The position numbers and the translations under genes are program-made. Below the pieces are notes generated by a model. It did not search any database. It worked only from the letters and a program-made list of their open reading frames with translations, and was not told the DNA's origin. Positions 37,246 through 44,923 of a stretch of 64,000 bases of DNA are shown here, in pieces. The DNA lies in contig NZ_CANMAO010000004.1 of assembly GCF_947495845.1 (NCBI RefSeq), positions 124,001 through 188,000 on the forward strand, written 5' to 3'. This DNA comes from an uncultured Endozoicomonas sp. GTDB lineage: Bacteria > Pseudomonadota > Gammaproteobacteria > Pseudomonadales > Endozoicomonadaceae. How positions within the stretch are numbered: the stretch's first letter is position 1; the number at the start of each line of letters is the position of its first letter.

Positions 37246-38346
37246 GTGAATTTGAGTTCGCTATCACGTCAGGCACTCCGTCCGTGCCGCCAGTTTCTTT
37301 TATCTCTTACCAGCTTTTTGATCATGGCTGCATCAAGTGCCATGGCATCAGAATCTATTGTGATTCTGCAATACCATCACGTCAGTGATAAAACCCCGAA
37401 AGTGACCAGTGTTACTCCTGAGACATTCAGAAAGCACATGAGCTACCTGCACGACAATGGTTTCAATGTGATCTCGCTGTCGGAAGCCGTAACTGCTTTG
37501 CGTAACAAGCAGGACATTCCGGAAAAAACGGTGACCATCACATTTGATGATGCTTACCTGAACATCTATGAGAATGCCTTCCCAATCCTGAAGAAGTACA
37601 ACTATCCCTTCACGCTGTTTACCGCCACCGTGCCAGTGGATAAACGTTATAAAAAGTTTCTGAGCTGGGGTCAGATCAATGAGATGGCCAGTTCTGGCGC
37701 CACCATTGCCAACCACACTCTGGAGCATGGCCACAGTGTTGAGAAACTGCCCGGTGAAACCAAGCAACAATGGCTGACAAGGTTCCAGAAAGATTTGGAA
37801 GCCAACGAAACTCGAATCAAAGAAAAAACCGGTCAGAGCGTTAAGATGTTCGCGTGGACGTTCGGAGAAACCACGCCTGAGCTGCGCGGTTTGTTAGACG
37901 ACCTTGGTTATGTTGGTTTTGGCCAACAATCCGGTGCTGCCAGTATTTATTCCGATTTCACTCGCTTGCCACGTTTTCCCATGGCTGGCATTTATGGCGT
38001 GAATGATTTCGGGATCAAGGTTAAAAGTAAGGCGCTACCCGTGAGCGTTCAAACGCCAGAGTCCTCCATCATTACAAAGGAGAATCTTAAGCCTGAACTC
38101 AAGCTCACACTTGCTGCTGGTGATTATCAGAAAAAACAGGTGAAGTGTTATGCCACTGGGCAGGGTGAGCTGGAAGTAGTTTGGCTTGATGACGAGAAAA
38201 CCCAATTTAAAACACAGGCGAAATCACCACTGCCCGTTGGCCGCTCTCGCTACAACTGCACTGCTCCCTCTAACAGCGGCAAAGTGTATTACTGGCATTC
38301 CCACGCCTGGTTAAGGCTTACTGATGACGGAAAAGCATTAAACTGA
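37246..38346 (+). CDS. Secreted polysaccharide deacetylase family protein
   Basis: A 366-residue carbohydrate esterase 4 (NodB-type) protein. The start is GTG at 37246 with AAGGAC upstream; no closer ATG exists. A signal peptide ends at MAASSAMA-SE. The metal and catalytic motifs are TFDDAYLN (Asp-Asp) and NHTLEHGHS (His residues). IVILQYHHVSD with YLHDNGFNVISL resembles the N-terminal domain of PgaB-type deacetylases. The last about 100 residues form a small beta-rich domain of unknown function. Substrate cannot be told; no polysaccharide export genes are adjacent. It is followed by two MITE insertions. Confidence 0.85.
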   Translation: MNLSSLSRQALRPCRQFLLSLTSFLIMAASSAMASESIVILQYHHVSDKTPKVTSVTPETFRKHMSYLHDNGFNVISLSEAVTALRNKQDIPEKTVTITFDDAYLNIYENAFPILKKYNYPFTLFTATVPVDKRYKKFLSWGQINEMASSGATIANHTLEHGHSVEKLPGETKQQWLTRFQKDLEANETRIKEKTGQSVKMFAWTFGETTPELRGLLDDLGYVGFGQQSGAASIYSDFTRLPRFPMAGIYGVNDFGIKVKSKALPVSVQTPESSIITKENLKPELKLTLAAGDYQKKQVKCYATGQGELEVVWLDDEKTQFKTQAKSPLPVGRSRYNCTAPSNSGKVYYWHSHAWLRLTDDGKALN

Positions 38347-38374
38347 TTGTTGCTATATGCTGTATGGAAATCCA

Positions 38375-38538
38375 TAAGTAGTTGACCAAATGGAATCGAA
38401 TATTTCTGGGTGAGTGGACAGTTACTATGCAAGGCACAATGCAGGGAACATAGCCGTAGCTATGTGACCGGAATTGTAACGCAGTAGAGTGGCTGACCAC
38501 TTGCTCAGAAAATATGATTTCATTTGGTTAACTACTTA
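38375..38538. mobile_element. MITE-A copy 5 (164 bp)
   Basis: A full-length copy with ends TAAGTAGTTGACC and TTAACTACTTA, close in sequence to copy 1. It lies between the deacetylase gene and the cytochrome gene, about 50 bases before MITE-B copy 1. Confidence 0.85.
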
Positions 38539-38577
38539 CAGCATCTGCCACGAATAACCATAAGCAGGCAACACATC

Positions 38578-39084
38578 ATGACGTTTTTATACCAATGGCG
38601 CTTTAAAATTATGGAGCGAGCAAGTTATTTTGGCCGAATGGACAAGGCGACGAGACGAGTCATAGCTGTAGCTATGGCGAGGAGCTTCAACGCAGATCCA
38701 ATCGTCCAAAATGGCTGCGCAGCCCATAATTTAAAAGCAGAATTGGTATTATACCCCAGAGTAGGGCTGGCCGTATTGCTATCCTTGCTCATCTCAGCAT
38801 GTTCTGATCAGGCACCGACCATGGCAACACCATCCCACCTGACCGCAGCAAAAGCAAAAGCCATGCAACTCTGTGCTGGCTGCCATGGCCCACAAGGTAT
38901 AGGCACAGCTCCGTTTAATCCAAATCTGGCATGCCAGAAAAAGGTGTACATGGTCAAACAACTGAATGACTATCGGAATGGCTCCCGCACCAGCCACCTA
39001 CCTATGGCAAACATAGCTAAAATGCTCTCGGAGAATGAGGTGGATAGCATCAGTGAATGGTACTCCATCACCGGCTGCCCCTAA
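38578..39084 (+). CDS. Cytochrome c lipoprotein with a MITE inserted in-frame in its signal peptide
   Basis: A single-haem class I cytochrome c: haem motif CAGCH, then NLACQKKVYMVKQL and a likely axial Met in HLPMANIAKM, as in one domain of cytochrome c4. From the ATG at 38578 (CAGG upstream) the frame reads MTFL, then 54 codons of MITE-B copy 1 without a stop, then YPRVGLAVLLSLLISACSDQ. Removing the element and one TTA joins MTFL to YPRVG and restores a standard lipoprotein signal with lipobox LISAC. With the insertion the hydrophobic segment lies about 60 residues inside, so export may fail. The haem domain itself is intact. Confidence 0.75.
   Translation: MTFLYQWRFKIMERASYFGRMDKATRRVIAVAMARSFNADPIVQNGCAAHNLKAELVLYPRVGLAVLLSLLISACSDQAPTMATPSHLTAAKAKAMQLCAGCHGPQGIGTAPFNPNLACQKKVYMVKQLNDYRNGSRTSHLPMANIAKMLSENEVDSISEWYSITGCP
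38590..38748. mobile_element. MITE-B copy 1 (159 bp) inside the cytochrome gene
   Basis: Ends TACCAATGG and AATTGGTA, flanked on both sides by TTA (38587-38589 and 38749-38751), a 3-bp target duplication. An internal palindrome contains GACGAGTCATAGC and GCTATGGCGAG. A second copy lies inverted at 45974. Length plus one duplication is 162 bases, a multiple of three, and no stop occurs in the host frame. Confidence 0.85.
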
Positions 39085-39140
39085 TCCAAAACCAAAGCTT
39101 TTACGTACTAAATGAAAATTGTCGAATAATTATCTCAAAA

Positions 39141-39674
39141 ATGCAGAATGATAACGTTAAATTATTGATCAACTTCCTGCTGTTCCAGTTCGGATGGTTT
39201 GCTTGTGTTCTCGGAGGCAACCAAATTGCATGGATAGTCACTATCATCATTCTGATTATCCACTTTCGATGGGTAGGCAACTGGCAAAATGAAAAACAAT
39301 TATTGGCAGTCACTTTCCTGCTCGGCTGTGCTGTGGATAGTTTTTTAGGCAACCTGAATATTCTGCAATTTCAAAATCTATCAAATGACACAAGCCGTAT
39401 ACTTCCGCTCTGGCTTGCCTGCCTCTGGATACTCTTTAGCACAACCCTTAGGCACAGCCTTGATTGGTCACGTACTCATCGATGGATAGGTGCCTTACTG
39501 GGCTTTGTTGGAGGGCCACTCAGTTATCTGGCAGGTTCAAAACTCACAGATGTTTCACTTGCCCAACCGGCTTGGCAGACTTTGTTAGTGCTAGCTGTTA
39601 TCTGGGCCATTGTATTGCCAGTCCTGCAAACCTTCTCGCAGGTGTTACTGGAAAAACAAAAGCTCAGCTTATGA
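39141..39674 (+). CDS. DUF2878 family membrane protein
   Basis: A 177-residue inner-membrane protein with about six hydrophobic segments. The ATG at 39141 begins MQNDNVKLLINFLLFQFGWF; the frame upstream is polar and non-conserved. The segments FQFGWFACVLGG, GCAVDSFLGN and LGFVGGPLSYLAGSKL fit DUF2878, whose function is unknown. It lies 56 bases after the cytochrome gene. It converges with a small unknown gene with 11 bases between stops. Confidence 0.8.
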   Translation: MQNDNVKLLINFLLFQFGWFACVLGGNQIAWIVTIIILIIHFRWVGNWQNEKQLLAVTFLLGCAVDSFLGNLNILQFQNLSNDTSRILPLWLACLWILFSTTLRHSLDWSRTHRWIGALLGFVGGPLSYLAGSKLTDVSLAQPAWQTLLVLAVIWAIVLPVLQTFSQVLLEKQKLSL

Positions 39675-39685
39675 CCATAGCTCTT

Positions 39686-40171
39686 CTAGTCTATTTCTGC
39701 TTCGTACTCTTTGTAAGCAAAAATTCGGTTGATGCATGGGCTTTTAAATAATCGCGAAAACCAATAGAGGCAGAACTGCTCTGCAGGCATTGCCTGATCC
39801 GGCTGAAGTTGGCTGGTAGCAAAATGATCAATCACAACTCTGTCACCATTGTCGTCCAGAACAGCAAACTGCAGGCCTGGACCCGCGTTAGAGCCATCTT
39901 CCTTTGTATAAGAATCACAATAGAAAATCAGATCCAGTTGAATGCGCCAGATATCACGTTTACTCACCACCATCAGGTGGAAACGTGCGCTATCGAATGC
40001 TTGGTCATGGTTAGCTGAGACAAACTCAACCGGCTCTAACCAACACTCCGATTTTCGAATAAGTAGGCCGTTAACCTGTTGTGGCTCATGAGAAAACCAC
40101 TGCTGAAGTACTGCCGACTGATTATTAAGTACATCAACGACAGAAGAACAAGGTAAAGTAAGCGCTCCCAT
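39686..40171 (-). CDS. Hypothetical protein (161 aa)
   Basis: Not recognised. A soluble protein of 161 residues without a signal peptide or TM segment. The sequence alternates beta-like strands (RFHLMVVSKRDIWRIQLDLIF; LQFAVLDDNGDRVVIDHF), suggesting a beta-rich fold. The ATG at 40171 has AGGAGAG about 5 bases before it, which strongly supports a real gene. It is divergent from selD; the 179 bases between them would hold both promoters. Confidence 0.6.
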   Translation of the reverse strand: MGALTLPCSSVVDVLNNQSAVLQQWFSHEPQQVNGLLIRKSECWLEPVEFVSANHDQAFDSARFHLMVVSKRDIWRIQLDLIFYCDSYTKEDGSNAGPGLQFAVLDDNGDRVVIDHFATSQLQPDQAMPAEQFCLYWFSRLFKSPCINRIFAYKEYEAEID

Positions 40172-40350
40172 CTAACTCTCCTAACTCATCAATTCTTTTT
40201 ATTATTATGTTGTTGTCAAAATCAACTTCCTGTTGACCTAACTTTTATCACAGCGTTATCACATTAGAAACCTTTGTTGTCTATTTTTATGGATGAATAT
40301 TTTTTCTTCGATGGTAGAGTGGCTCCACCAACTCATTATGGGTATTGCAG

Positions 40351-41385
40351 ATGAACGATGTAAAACTTACTGAGTACAGCCATGGCGCTGGCTGTGGGTG
40401 TAAAATTTCTCCACAGGTACTGGACAGCATCCTTAAAACCAACCTGACACTTCCAGAATTTCCAGCCCTGGTTGTCGGCAATTCAAGTAAAGATGATGCT
40501 GCCGTCATGGATATTGGCAACGGTGAAGGCATCATCAGCACAACCGATTTCTTTATGCCCATTGTTGATGACCCTTTCGACTTTGGCCGTATCGCTGCAA
40601 CCAATGCCATTAGTGATATTTACGCAATGGGCGGCAACCCCATTATGGCGATTGCTATTCTCGGCTGGCCTATCAATACCCTGTCCCCGGAAGTTGCTGC
40701 AAAAGTTGTCGATGGGGGACGTCAGGCTTGCGCCGATGCCGGTATTCCTCTTGCAGGAGGCCACAGTATTGATGCCCCAGAGCCCATGTTTGGTTTAGCG
40801 GTAACTGGTCGTGTACTTCTAGAGCACCTGAAAAGAAATGACCAAGCTGTGGCAGGTCATAAGCTCTTTCTTACCAAACCTCTCGGCGTGGGTATTCTCA
40901 CAACAGCGCAAAAGAAAAAACGGCTGAAAGAAGAACATCAACACATAGCAACGGAAGCCATGTGCACGCTGAATAAAATTGGTGCAGACTTGGCACTGCT
41001 GAATGGTGTGAGTGCGGTCACCGATGTGACCGGCTTTGGTTTGCTCGGGCACCTTCTTGAGGTGTGTGAAGGAAGTAAAGTTAAGGCAACGATCTTTAGC
41101 GACAAACTCCCATTATTGCCACACGCGGAGGAATATCGTTTACAAGGGTGCATTCCGGGTGGCACTGAGAGAAACTTTGCCAGCTATGGCCATAAGGCCG
41201 CTGAAATATCAGAAGCTCAGAAACAAATTTTGTGTGATCCACAGACCAGCGGCGGTCTTCTGGTTGCAGTCGATCCATCCATTGAAGAGGCATTTCACAA
41301 CATTACTAAACGCTATGGCTTATCTCTGGAAGCGATTGGTGAACTCTCAGCGCACGACGATGGCTCATGGGTAGAAGTCGTTTGA
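40351..41385 (+). CDS. selD: Selenide, water dikinase
   Basis: A 344-residue enzyme making selenophosphate from selenide and ATP, the selenium donor for selenocysteine and 2-selenouridine in tRNA. The ATG at 40351 is preferred over an in-frame TTG two codons upstream. The active-site segment SHGAGCGCK carries Cys15 and Lys18, equivalent to E. coli Cys17 and Lys20; it is the Cys form, with no in-frame [14 protein letters not shown] and DPQTSGGLL are conserved. Neither selU (ybbB) nor selA/selB is next to it; the gene is followed by a repeat array. Confidence 0.95.
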   Translation: MNDVKLTEYSHGAGCGCKISPQVLDSILKTNLTLPEFPALVVGNSSKDDAAVMDIGNGEGIISTTDFFMPIVDDPFDFGRIAATNAISDIYAMGGNPIMAIAILGWPINTLSPEVAAKVVDGGRQACADAGIPLAGGHSIDAPEPMFGLAVTGRVLLEHLKRNDQAVAGHKLFLTKPLGVGILTTAQKKKRLKEEHQHIATEAMCTLNKIGADLALLNGVSAVTDVTGFGLLGHLLEVCEGSKVKATIFSDKLPLLPHAEEYRLQGCIPGGTERNFASYGHKAAEISEAQKQILCDPQTSGGLLVAVDPSIEEAFHNITKRYGLSLEAIGELSAHDDGSWVEVV

Positions 41386-41410
41386 TTGATTAAGCCAAGG
41401 CTGTAAGACT

Positions 41411-41686
41411 TTTTCAGGATACCGTCCATCCCTGGCATACCCTGAAAATTGCTCCTCGGTAACTGCTCCTGCGTTACTCTACCTCCTGCATCCATGCAGT
41501 CGTGCATTTTCAGGATACCGTCCATCCCTGGCATACCCTGAAAATTGCTCTCGGCATTTTCAGGATACCGTCCATCCCTGGACATAACCCTGAAAATTGC
41601 TCCTGCATTTTCAGGATACCGTCCATCCCTGGACATAACCCTGAAAATTGCTCCTGCATTTTCAGGATACCGTCCATCCCTGGACA
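41411..41686. repeat. Array of about 50-bp palindromic repeats between selD and sutA
   Basis: Five units start at 41411, 41507, 41557, 41608 and 41659. Each opens with TTTTCAGGATACCGTCCATC; four then carry the CCTGAAAA arm, which pairs with the opening TTTTCAGG, so these units can fold as hairpins. The last unit lacks the closing arm and runs into the sutA terminator. The last four starts are spaced 50-51 bases. Between units 1 and 2 sits an extra segment containing CTGCATCCATGCAGTCGTGC, shared inverted with MITE-A copy 3. Reading frames across it only reflect the repeat. Confidence 0.9.
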
Positions 41687-41712
41687 TAAAAAAGCCCGGA
41701 TAAACCGGGCTT
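41686..41712 (-). terminator. Terminator of the sutA-like gene
   Basis: Stem AAGCCCGG/CCGGGCTT (41692-41699 with 41705-41712), 5-base loop, followed by TTTTTT on the minus strand. It lies 12 bases past the stop of the sutA-like gene and directly abuts the repeat array. Confidence 0.88.
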
Positions 41713-41723
41713 CAATTGTTGGA

Positions 41724-41969
41724 TTAAATAGGCCTGTTTCCATAATCTCCGGAGGGTTTTTGGGGTGGATCTGCCGTGATATTCGATGGAACAGATTCGA
41801 TTTCTCCGCCTTTTTTCAAGAACTCTTCAATTTGTGAGTCCAAGCTTTCCCGAAGCACTTTTCGAGACTCGACGGTTCGTTCGTCAGCCGGTTCATCCCG
41901 ACTTCCCAGAAAACCAATATCAGCGCCATTAAAACCAGCAGCAGCTTTTGTAGGCTTTTTCCTTGCCAT
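41724..41969 (-). CDS. sutA: SutA-like transcriptional regulator
   Basis: An 81-residue small acidic protein. Its C-terminal third (EEFLKKGGEIESVPSNI, then ADPPQKPSGDYGNRPI) closely resembles the end of Pseudomonas SutA, an RNA polymerase-binding protein that adjusts transcription in slow growth. SutA has a long acidic disordered N-terminus; here it is shorter and starts with a Lys-rich stretch MARKKPTKAAAG. The central helix SRKVLRESLDSQIEEFLKKG would bind the polymerase beta subunit. The match is from motif recall, so family membership is likely but the function is inferred. Confidence 0.7.
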   Translation of the reverse strand: MARKKPTKAAAGFNGADIGFLGSRDEPADERTVESRKVLRESLDSQIEEFLKKGGEIESVPSNITADPPQKPSGDYGNRPI

Positions 41970-42155
41970 AGCTATATCCTCTAGGTACTGGTAATCAGAA
42001 TTATTATTCCAAAAAACAATCTACACCCTATTTTTTTGAATAACTCTTCTGACGTTGCAATGTTGACTTCTTGTCCAATTTTTATAGTTATAGACTAGCA
42101 TCATCCATATGCCAGTTTTTTCCCCTCCTTTCGTCGTTTACATCTGAAATTATCA

Positions 42156-42747
42156 TTACGTATAAGGAGCGCCTTGTAAAGTGACGAGTACGTTACGACA
42201 TCCTCCATTATCTCTATGCTCTCCAAGCCATACGCCTTGCCAGGTTCCCAATGCAAACCGACCATCCACAATGGGAATTATTACATCGGCACCGAAAAGA
42301 CTGGTTTTAATATGCGCTGGCATATCATCACTGCCCTCTAATGTATGCAGGTAATAGGCTTCATTTTCAGGCATATATCGATTACAGAAGGCTTCCATAT
42401 CATTCCGTACATCCGGGTCTGCATTCTCATTTATGGTTGGTGATGCGGATGTATGCTGAATGAATACATGACAAAGGCCGGTTTTACATTGCGGCAATTC
42501 TGACAGGTTGCGCTCAATGTGATGGGTAATCAAATAAAACCCTCTCTTAGAAGCTGTTCATGATCTTTTGCGAATAACGAAAACGAGGAGAAAATGTTCC
42601 TGTTTTTCAGTTTTTTGAGGCGCATAGTGGCGCTAAGTAACGAAGAAAACTGAAAAACAGGGGCGTTTTATCATCATTTGCAGCTCGCAGAAAGATTGTG
42701 AACAGCTTCTTATAGGCAGGCAGTTGAATTTGTTTCTGTAGCCACAT
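42156..42747 (-). pseudogene. yjbQ: yjbQ (UPF0047) interrupted by MITE-C
   Basis: The gene starts at the ATG at 42747 (AAGGA 8 bases upstream) with MWLQKQIQLPAYK, the usual YjbQ N-terminus, then runs into MITE-C (42550-42709). The rest resumes as KRGFYLITHHIERNLSELPQ and continues to 42156 with HTSASPTINENADPDVRNDM and GTWQGVWLGEHR. Removing the element plus one TTA rejoins the frame exactly as LPAYKRGFYLIT. As it stands the insertion brings stops and a frameshift. A TTG at 42533 with AGAGGG upstream could still start a 125-residue fragment that keeps the conserved core. YjbQ proteins have weak thiamine-phosphate synthase activity; their role is unclear. Confidence 0.85.
42550..42709. mobile_element. 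MITE-C (160 bp) inserted in yjbQ
   Basis: Terminal repeats GAAGCTGTTCA/TGAACAGCTTC are flanked by TTA on both sides (42547-42549, 42710-42712). The inner sequence contains a further inverted repeat (CCTGTTTTTCAGTTTT with AAAACTGAAAAACAGG). There is no coding capacity. Only one copy is seen in this window. The 3-bp duplication is the same size and type as for MITE-B. Confidence 0.88.
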
Positions 42748-42858
42748 GCTTAAGTCCTTCATCAATACAGCCGATTGGTATTGGTTAGCCCATTCAATCA
42801 AGCACGAATTAAACCATCATTTTTCTGACACTCTTTTGGGAAAGTTATAACGCATCTG

Positions 42859-43323
42859 ATGAAACTTGACACTTTATGGAACCAACAAATCGTCAAAGCG
42901 TCACTTCTGCTCATCTTGCTAAGCTGCTTTTCTACTTCAACCAGTGCCGTATTTGATGGACCAATGAACCCTTCCGGCTGTACATTCAATGATCTGCAAA
43001 ACTTCTATCTTAAAGAGCTTGGTATTGAAGGCGTAAAACTGAAATATAAACGTCAGCGTATGAAAAATCCCTATATGCGTGGCTTTACACGTCCATTGAA
43101 TAATGGTGCTTTCCTGATAGCCCTTGCCGATGGGCTGGAACCCAGCGAGATACGCATTACTATGGCGCACGAACTGGTTCATGTACGTCAACTGTTGAAC
43201 GATAAAATTAAACGCGCAGAATTTGAAAAGCACTATATGATCAGAAGTTTTGAAGATGAGGCCTTCCGCCTCAGCCTGCCATTAGCCATCAAATTCTATA
43301 CGAAGCATACGTGTAACCACTGA
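42859..43323 (+). CDS. Small exported protein with an HExxH zinc-peptidase motif
   Basis: Not assigned to a named family. The 154-residue protein starts with a signal peptide (hydrophobic ASLLLILLSCFSTSTSA). The central motif MAHELVHVRQ contains HELVH, the zinc-binding signature of metallopeptidases, on a predicted helix after a beta-like FLIALADG. A third zinc ligand could be Glu in SFEDEAFRLS about 28 residues further on. Two Cys (SGCTF and HTCNH at the very end) could form a disulfide. It is divergent from yjbQ. A peptidase activity is inference from the motif only. Confidence 0.6.
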   Translation: MKLDTLWNQQIVKASLLLILLSCFSTSTSAVFDGPMNPSGCTFNDLQNFYLKELGIEGVKLKYKRQRMKNPYMRGFTRPLNNGAFLIALADGLEPSEIRITMAHELVHVRQLLNDKIKRAEFEKHYMIRSFEDEAFRLSLPLAIKFYTKHTCNH

Positions 43324-43422
43324 CAACAACCGATTATTCTAACGGATCTCCTCGTAACAACCCCCATTGGATCATCACATTAACCCGTCATACTGGGTGC
43401 TCAGCAATGGGGATCACCATCC

Positions 43423-43893
43423 ATGCCACAACTTTTTTGTATCGCTTTGACCACCGGCCTTTTATCTGGCCTATGGGCCTGGATAGCAGACAGCTTTCAC
43501 CTATTGACCTGGGCAGGGTTTCTTGGCTGCACCAGTTTCTTTGCAACTCAAGGTGACCTGAGGTCATTAATGGGTAGCATCGCCAGTAATATTTCCGGTG
43601 TCGTTTGGGCAATGGTGATGATTTACGCCTCCACCATCATTGAAAGCAGCGTAATTAATTATGTCATCATTGCAGTCGTTTCGTTCTTAATGTGCGCTCA
43701 AGCTCATAAAAAATGGCTTGCCTATATTCCGGGAACCTTTATTGGAGCCTGCACTACTTTTGCCGCAGATGGTAACTGGAAGGTCGTAGCGATTTCCTTA
43801 TTTGTTGGTGCGCTAATGGGGTATGCCATGAAACATTCAGGACTTTACTTGCACCTTTTTCTAAAAAAAAAGAGCAGACCTCTGATAACTTAA
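43423..43893 (+). CDS. DUF1097 family inner-membrane protein
   Basis: A 156-residue membrane protein with about five hydrophobic segments, related to the E. coli YcdZ/DUF1097 group. LSGLWAWIADSFHLLTWAGFLGCTSFFA and IPGTFIGACTTFAADG fit the family, and the tail is basic (LKKKSRP), placing the C-terminus in the cytoplasm. Function unknown. It is preceded by GGGG about 10 bases before the ATG. Neighbouring genes give no hint of a shared pathway. Confidence 0.78.
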   Translation: MPQLFCIALTTGLLSGLWAWIADSFHLLTWAGFLGCTSFFATQGDLRSLMGSIASNISGVVWAMVMIYASTIIESSVINYVIIAVVSFLMCAQAHKKWLAYIPGTFIGACTTFAADGNWKVVAISLFVGALMGYAMKHSGLYLHLFLKKKSRPLIT

Positions 43894-44151
43894 CTGAAAG
43901 CACGCAGTAAACTATTAAGGTTGCTTTTCCAGCTCTCAGATCCAGCCCTCCTGCAAGTCGGTCATCCACCACAAGTCTCCTGGTAGCTGACTCTTTACTG
44001 CGTACAGCTCATCGGACTCCGTCTTGCCCGTTCCCGGCCTCACCAGTAATGAACCCCCCTCCTTCTTCATTGAGCAACTGAGGCAAGACCTTTTCGCAAC
44101 AACGGCTGATCATCAATCAACCAAATTTAAATACACAATTTGTCTACCTAT

Positions 44152-44682
44152 TCAAGCCTTCACTGCCACAATCAAATTCTGCATGGCAGCAGGGATTGGT
44201 GGTGGCGGTGGCGGCTCCTCAACAACCGACATATCCCCATCCCGAAAACAGTGACTGCAGGTCGCATAAAGATCGCAGTGATTTCTTGACGATAGATCCA
44301 CAATTGAGGCACTGCCATCTTCAGACTGATTTGAGACACTTTCATTAGCCTGACTATTTTCTGTGGAACCGCATTTTTTGCAATCAGGTATATAGGTGTG
44401 CCTGGAGTCCGCTCCATCCCTCATTGAGAAAAAGCCAAGCAGCATTATTATCTGTACTGAAGAAGCGACGGACTCCAGTGTTTTACAAGCACTGTAGCCA
44501 TTAGTCAGGCTGGCAGTGAACTTGCCAAGGCTCTCCATCACTCTTACGGTTCTTCCGAAATCGGTACTTCCAACCTGCATGTTTGCAGTAATATTGTGTT
44601 GCGCTTTCTGGTCAGCACAAATGACAGGCCCTTCAAGAATCATTTCCTTATTGCCTTTAAAAATAACAATTACTTCTGACAT
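44152..44682 (-). CDS. Hypothetical Cys-rich protein with polyproline tail
   Basis: Not recognised. About 176 residues from the ATG at 44682 (MSEVIVIFKGN); an ATG 27 bases upstream is equally possible because neither has a clear ribosome-binding site. The N-terminus is beta-like. A hydrophobic stretch VQIIMLLGFFSM lies in the middle. Then come paired cysteines (DCKKCG and CDLYATCSHCF) that could bind zinc, and a run of six prolines before the C-terminus. The organisation suggests a small adaptor or secreted protein, but no function is proposed. Confidence 0.45.
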   Translation of the reverse strand: MSEVIVIFKGNKEMILEGPVICADQKAQHNITANMQVGSTDFGRTVRVMESLGKFTASLTNGYSACKTLESVASSVQIIMLLGFFSMRDGADSRHTYIPDCKKCGSTENSQANESVSNQSEDGSASIVDLSSRNHCDLYATCSHCFRDGDMSVVEEPPPPPPIPAAMQNLIVAVKA

Positions 44683-44923
44683 AGCTATGAGCGAAAGGTT
44701 CCTAAACATATGTCCAGAAAATGCTCATATTCTGTAAACTGGCCTAAATACGTACCATCGAACCATCTAATAACCAACACAGAGGATTTACCACCAGACC
44801 GATAGGTAAAAAACACACCCACAAAGTGTTCATTAGTTCACATTTCTTGTTTAGTATCGCCGCTCCCCCCTTTGGGAATCCCTATTCCCAAATATGACAC
44901 AACACATAGAGATTAAAGTACGT

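Noticed and set aside
40351-41385. Selenocysteine codon in selD
   Set aside because: The active-site position is an ordinary Cys codon and the frame has no internal TGA.
41411-41686. Possible CRISPR array
   Set aside because: Units are themselves palindromes of about 50 bp with nearly no spacer between them and no unique spacers, and no cas genes are nearby.
41313-41837. Repetitive open frames with CPGMDGILKMQEQFSGL-type units
   Set aside because: They are translations of the 50-bp palindromic array in several frames and on both strands. There is no start signal; the DNA repeat explains them fully.
44020-44130. Possible degraded response-regulator gene (minus-strand LIDDQPLLRKGL-like segment)
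   Set aside because: A short stretch around 44082-44120 resembles the start of a receiver domain, but stops follow at once and no other motif is visible. Too short to annotate.
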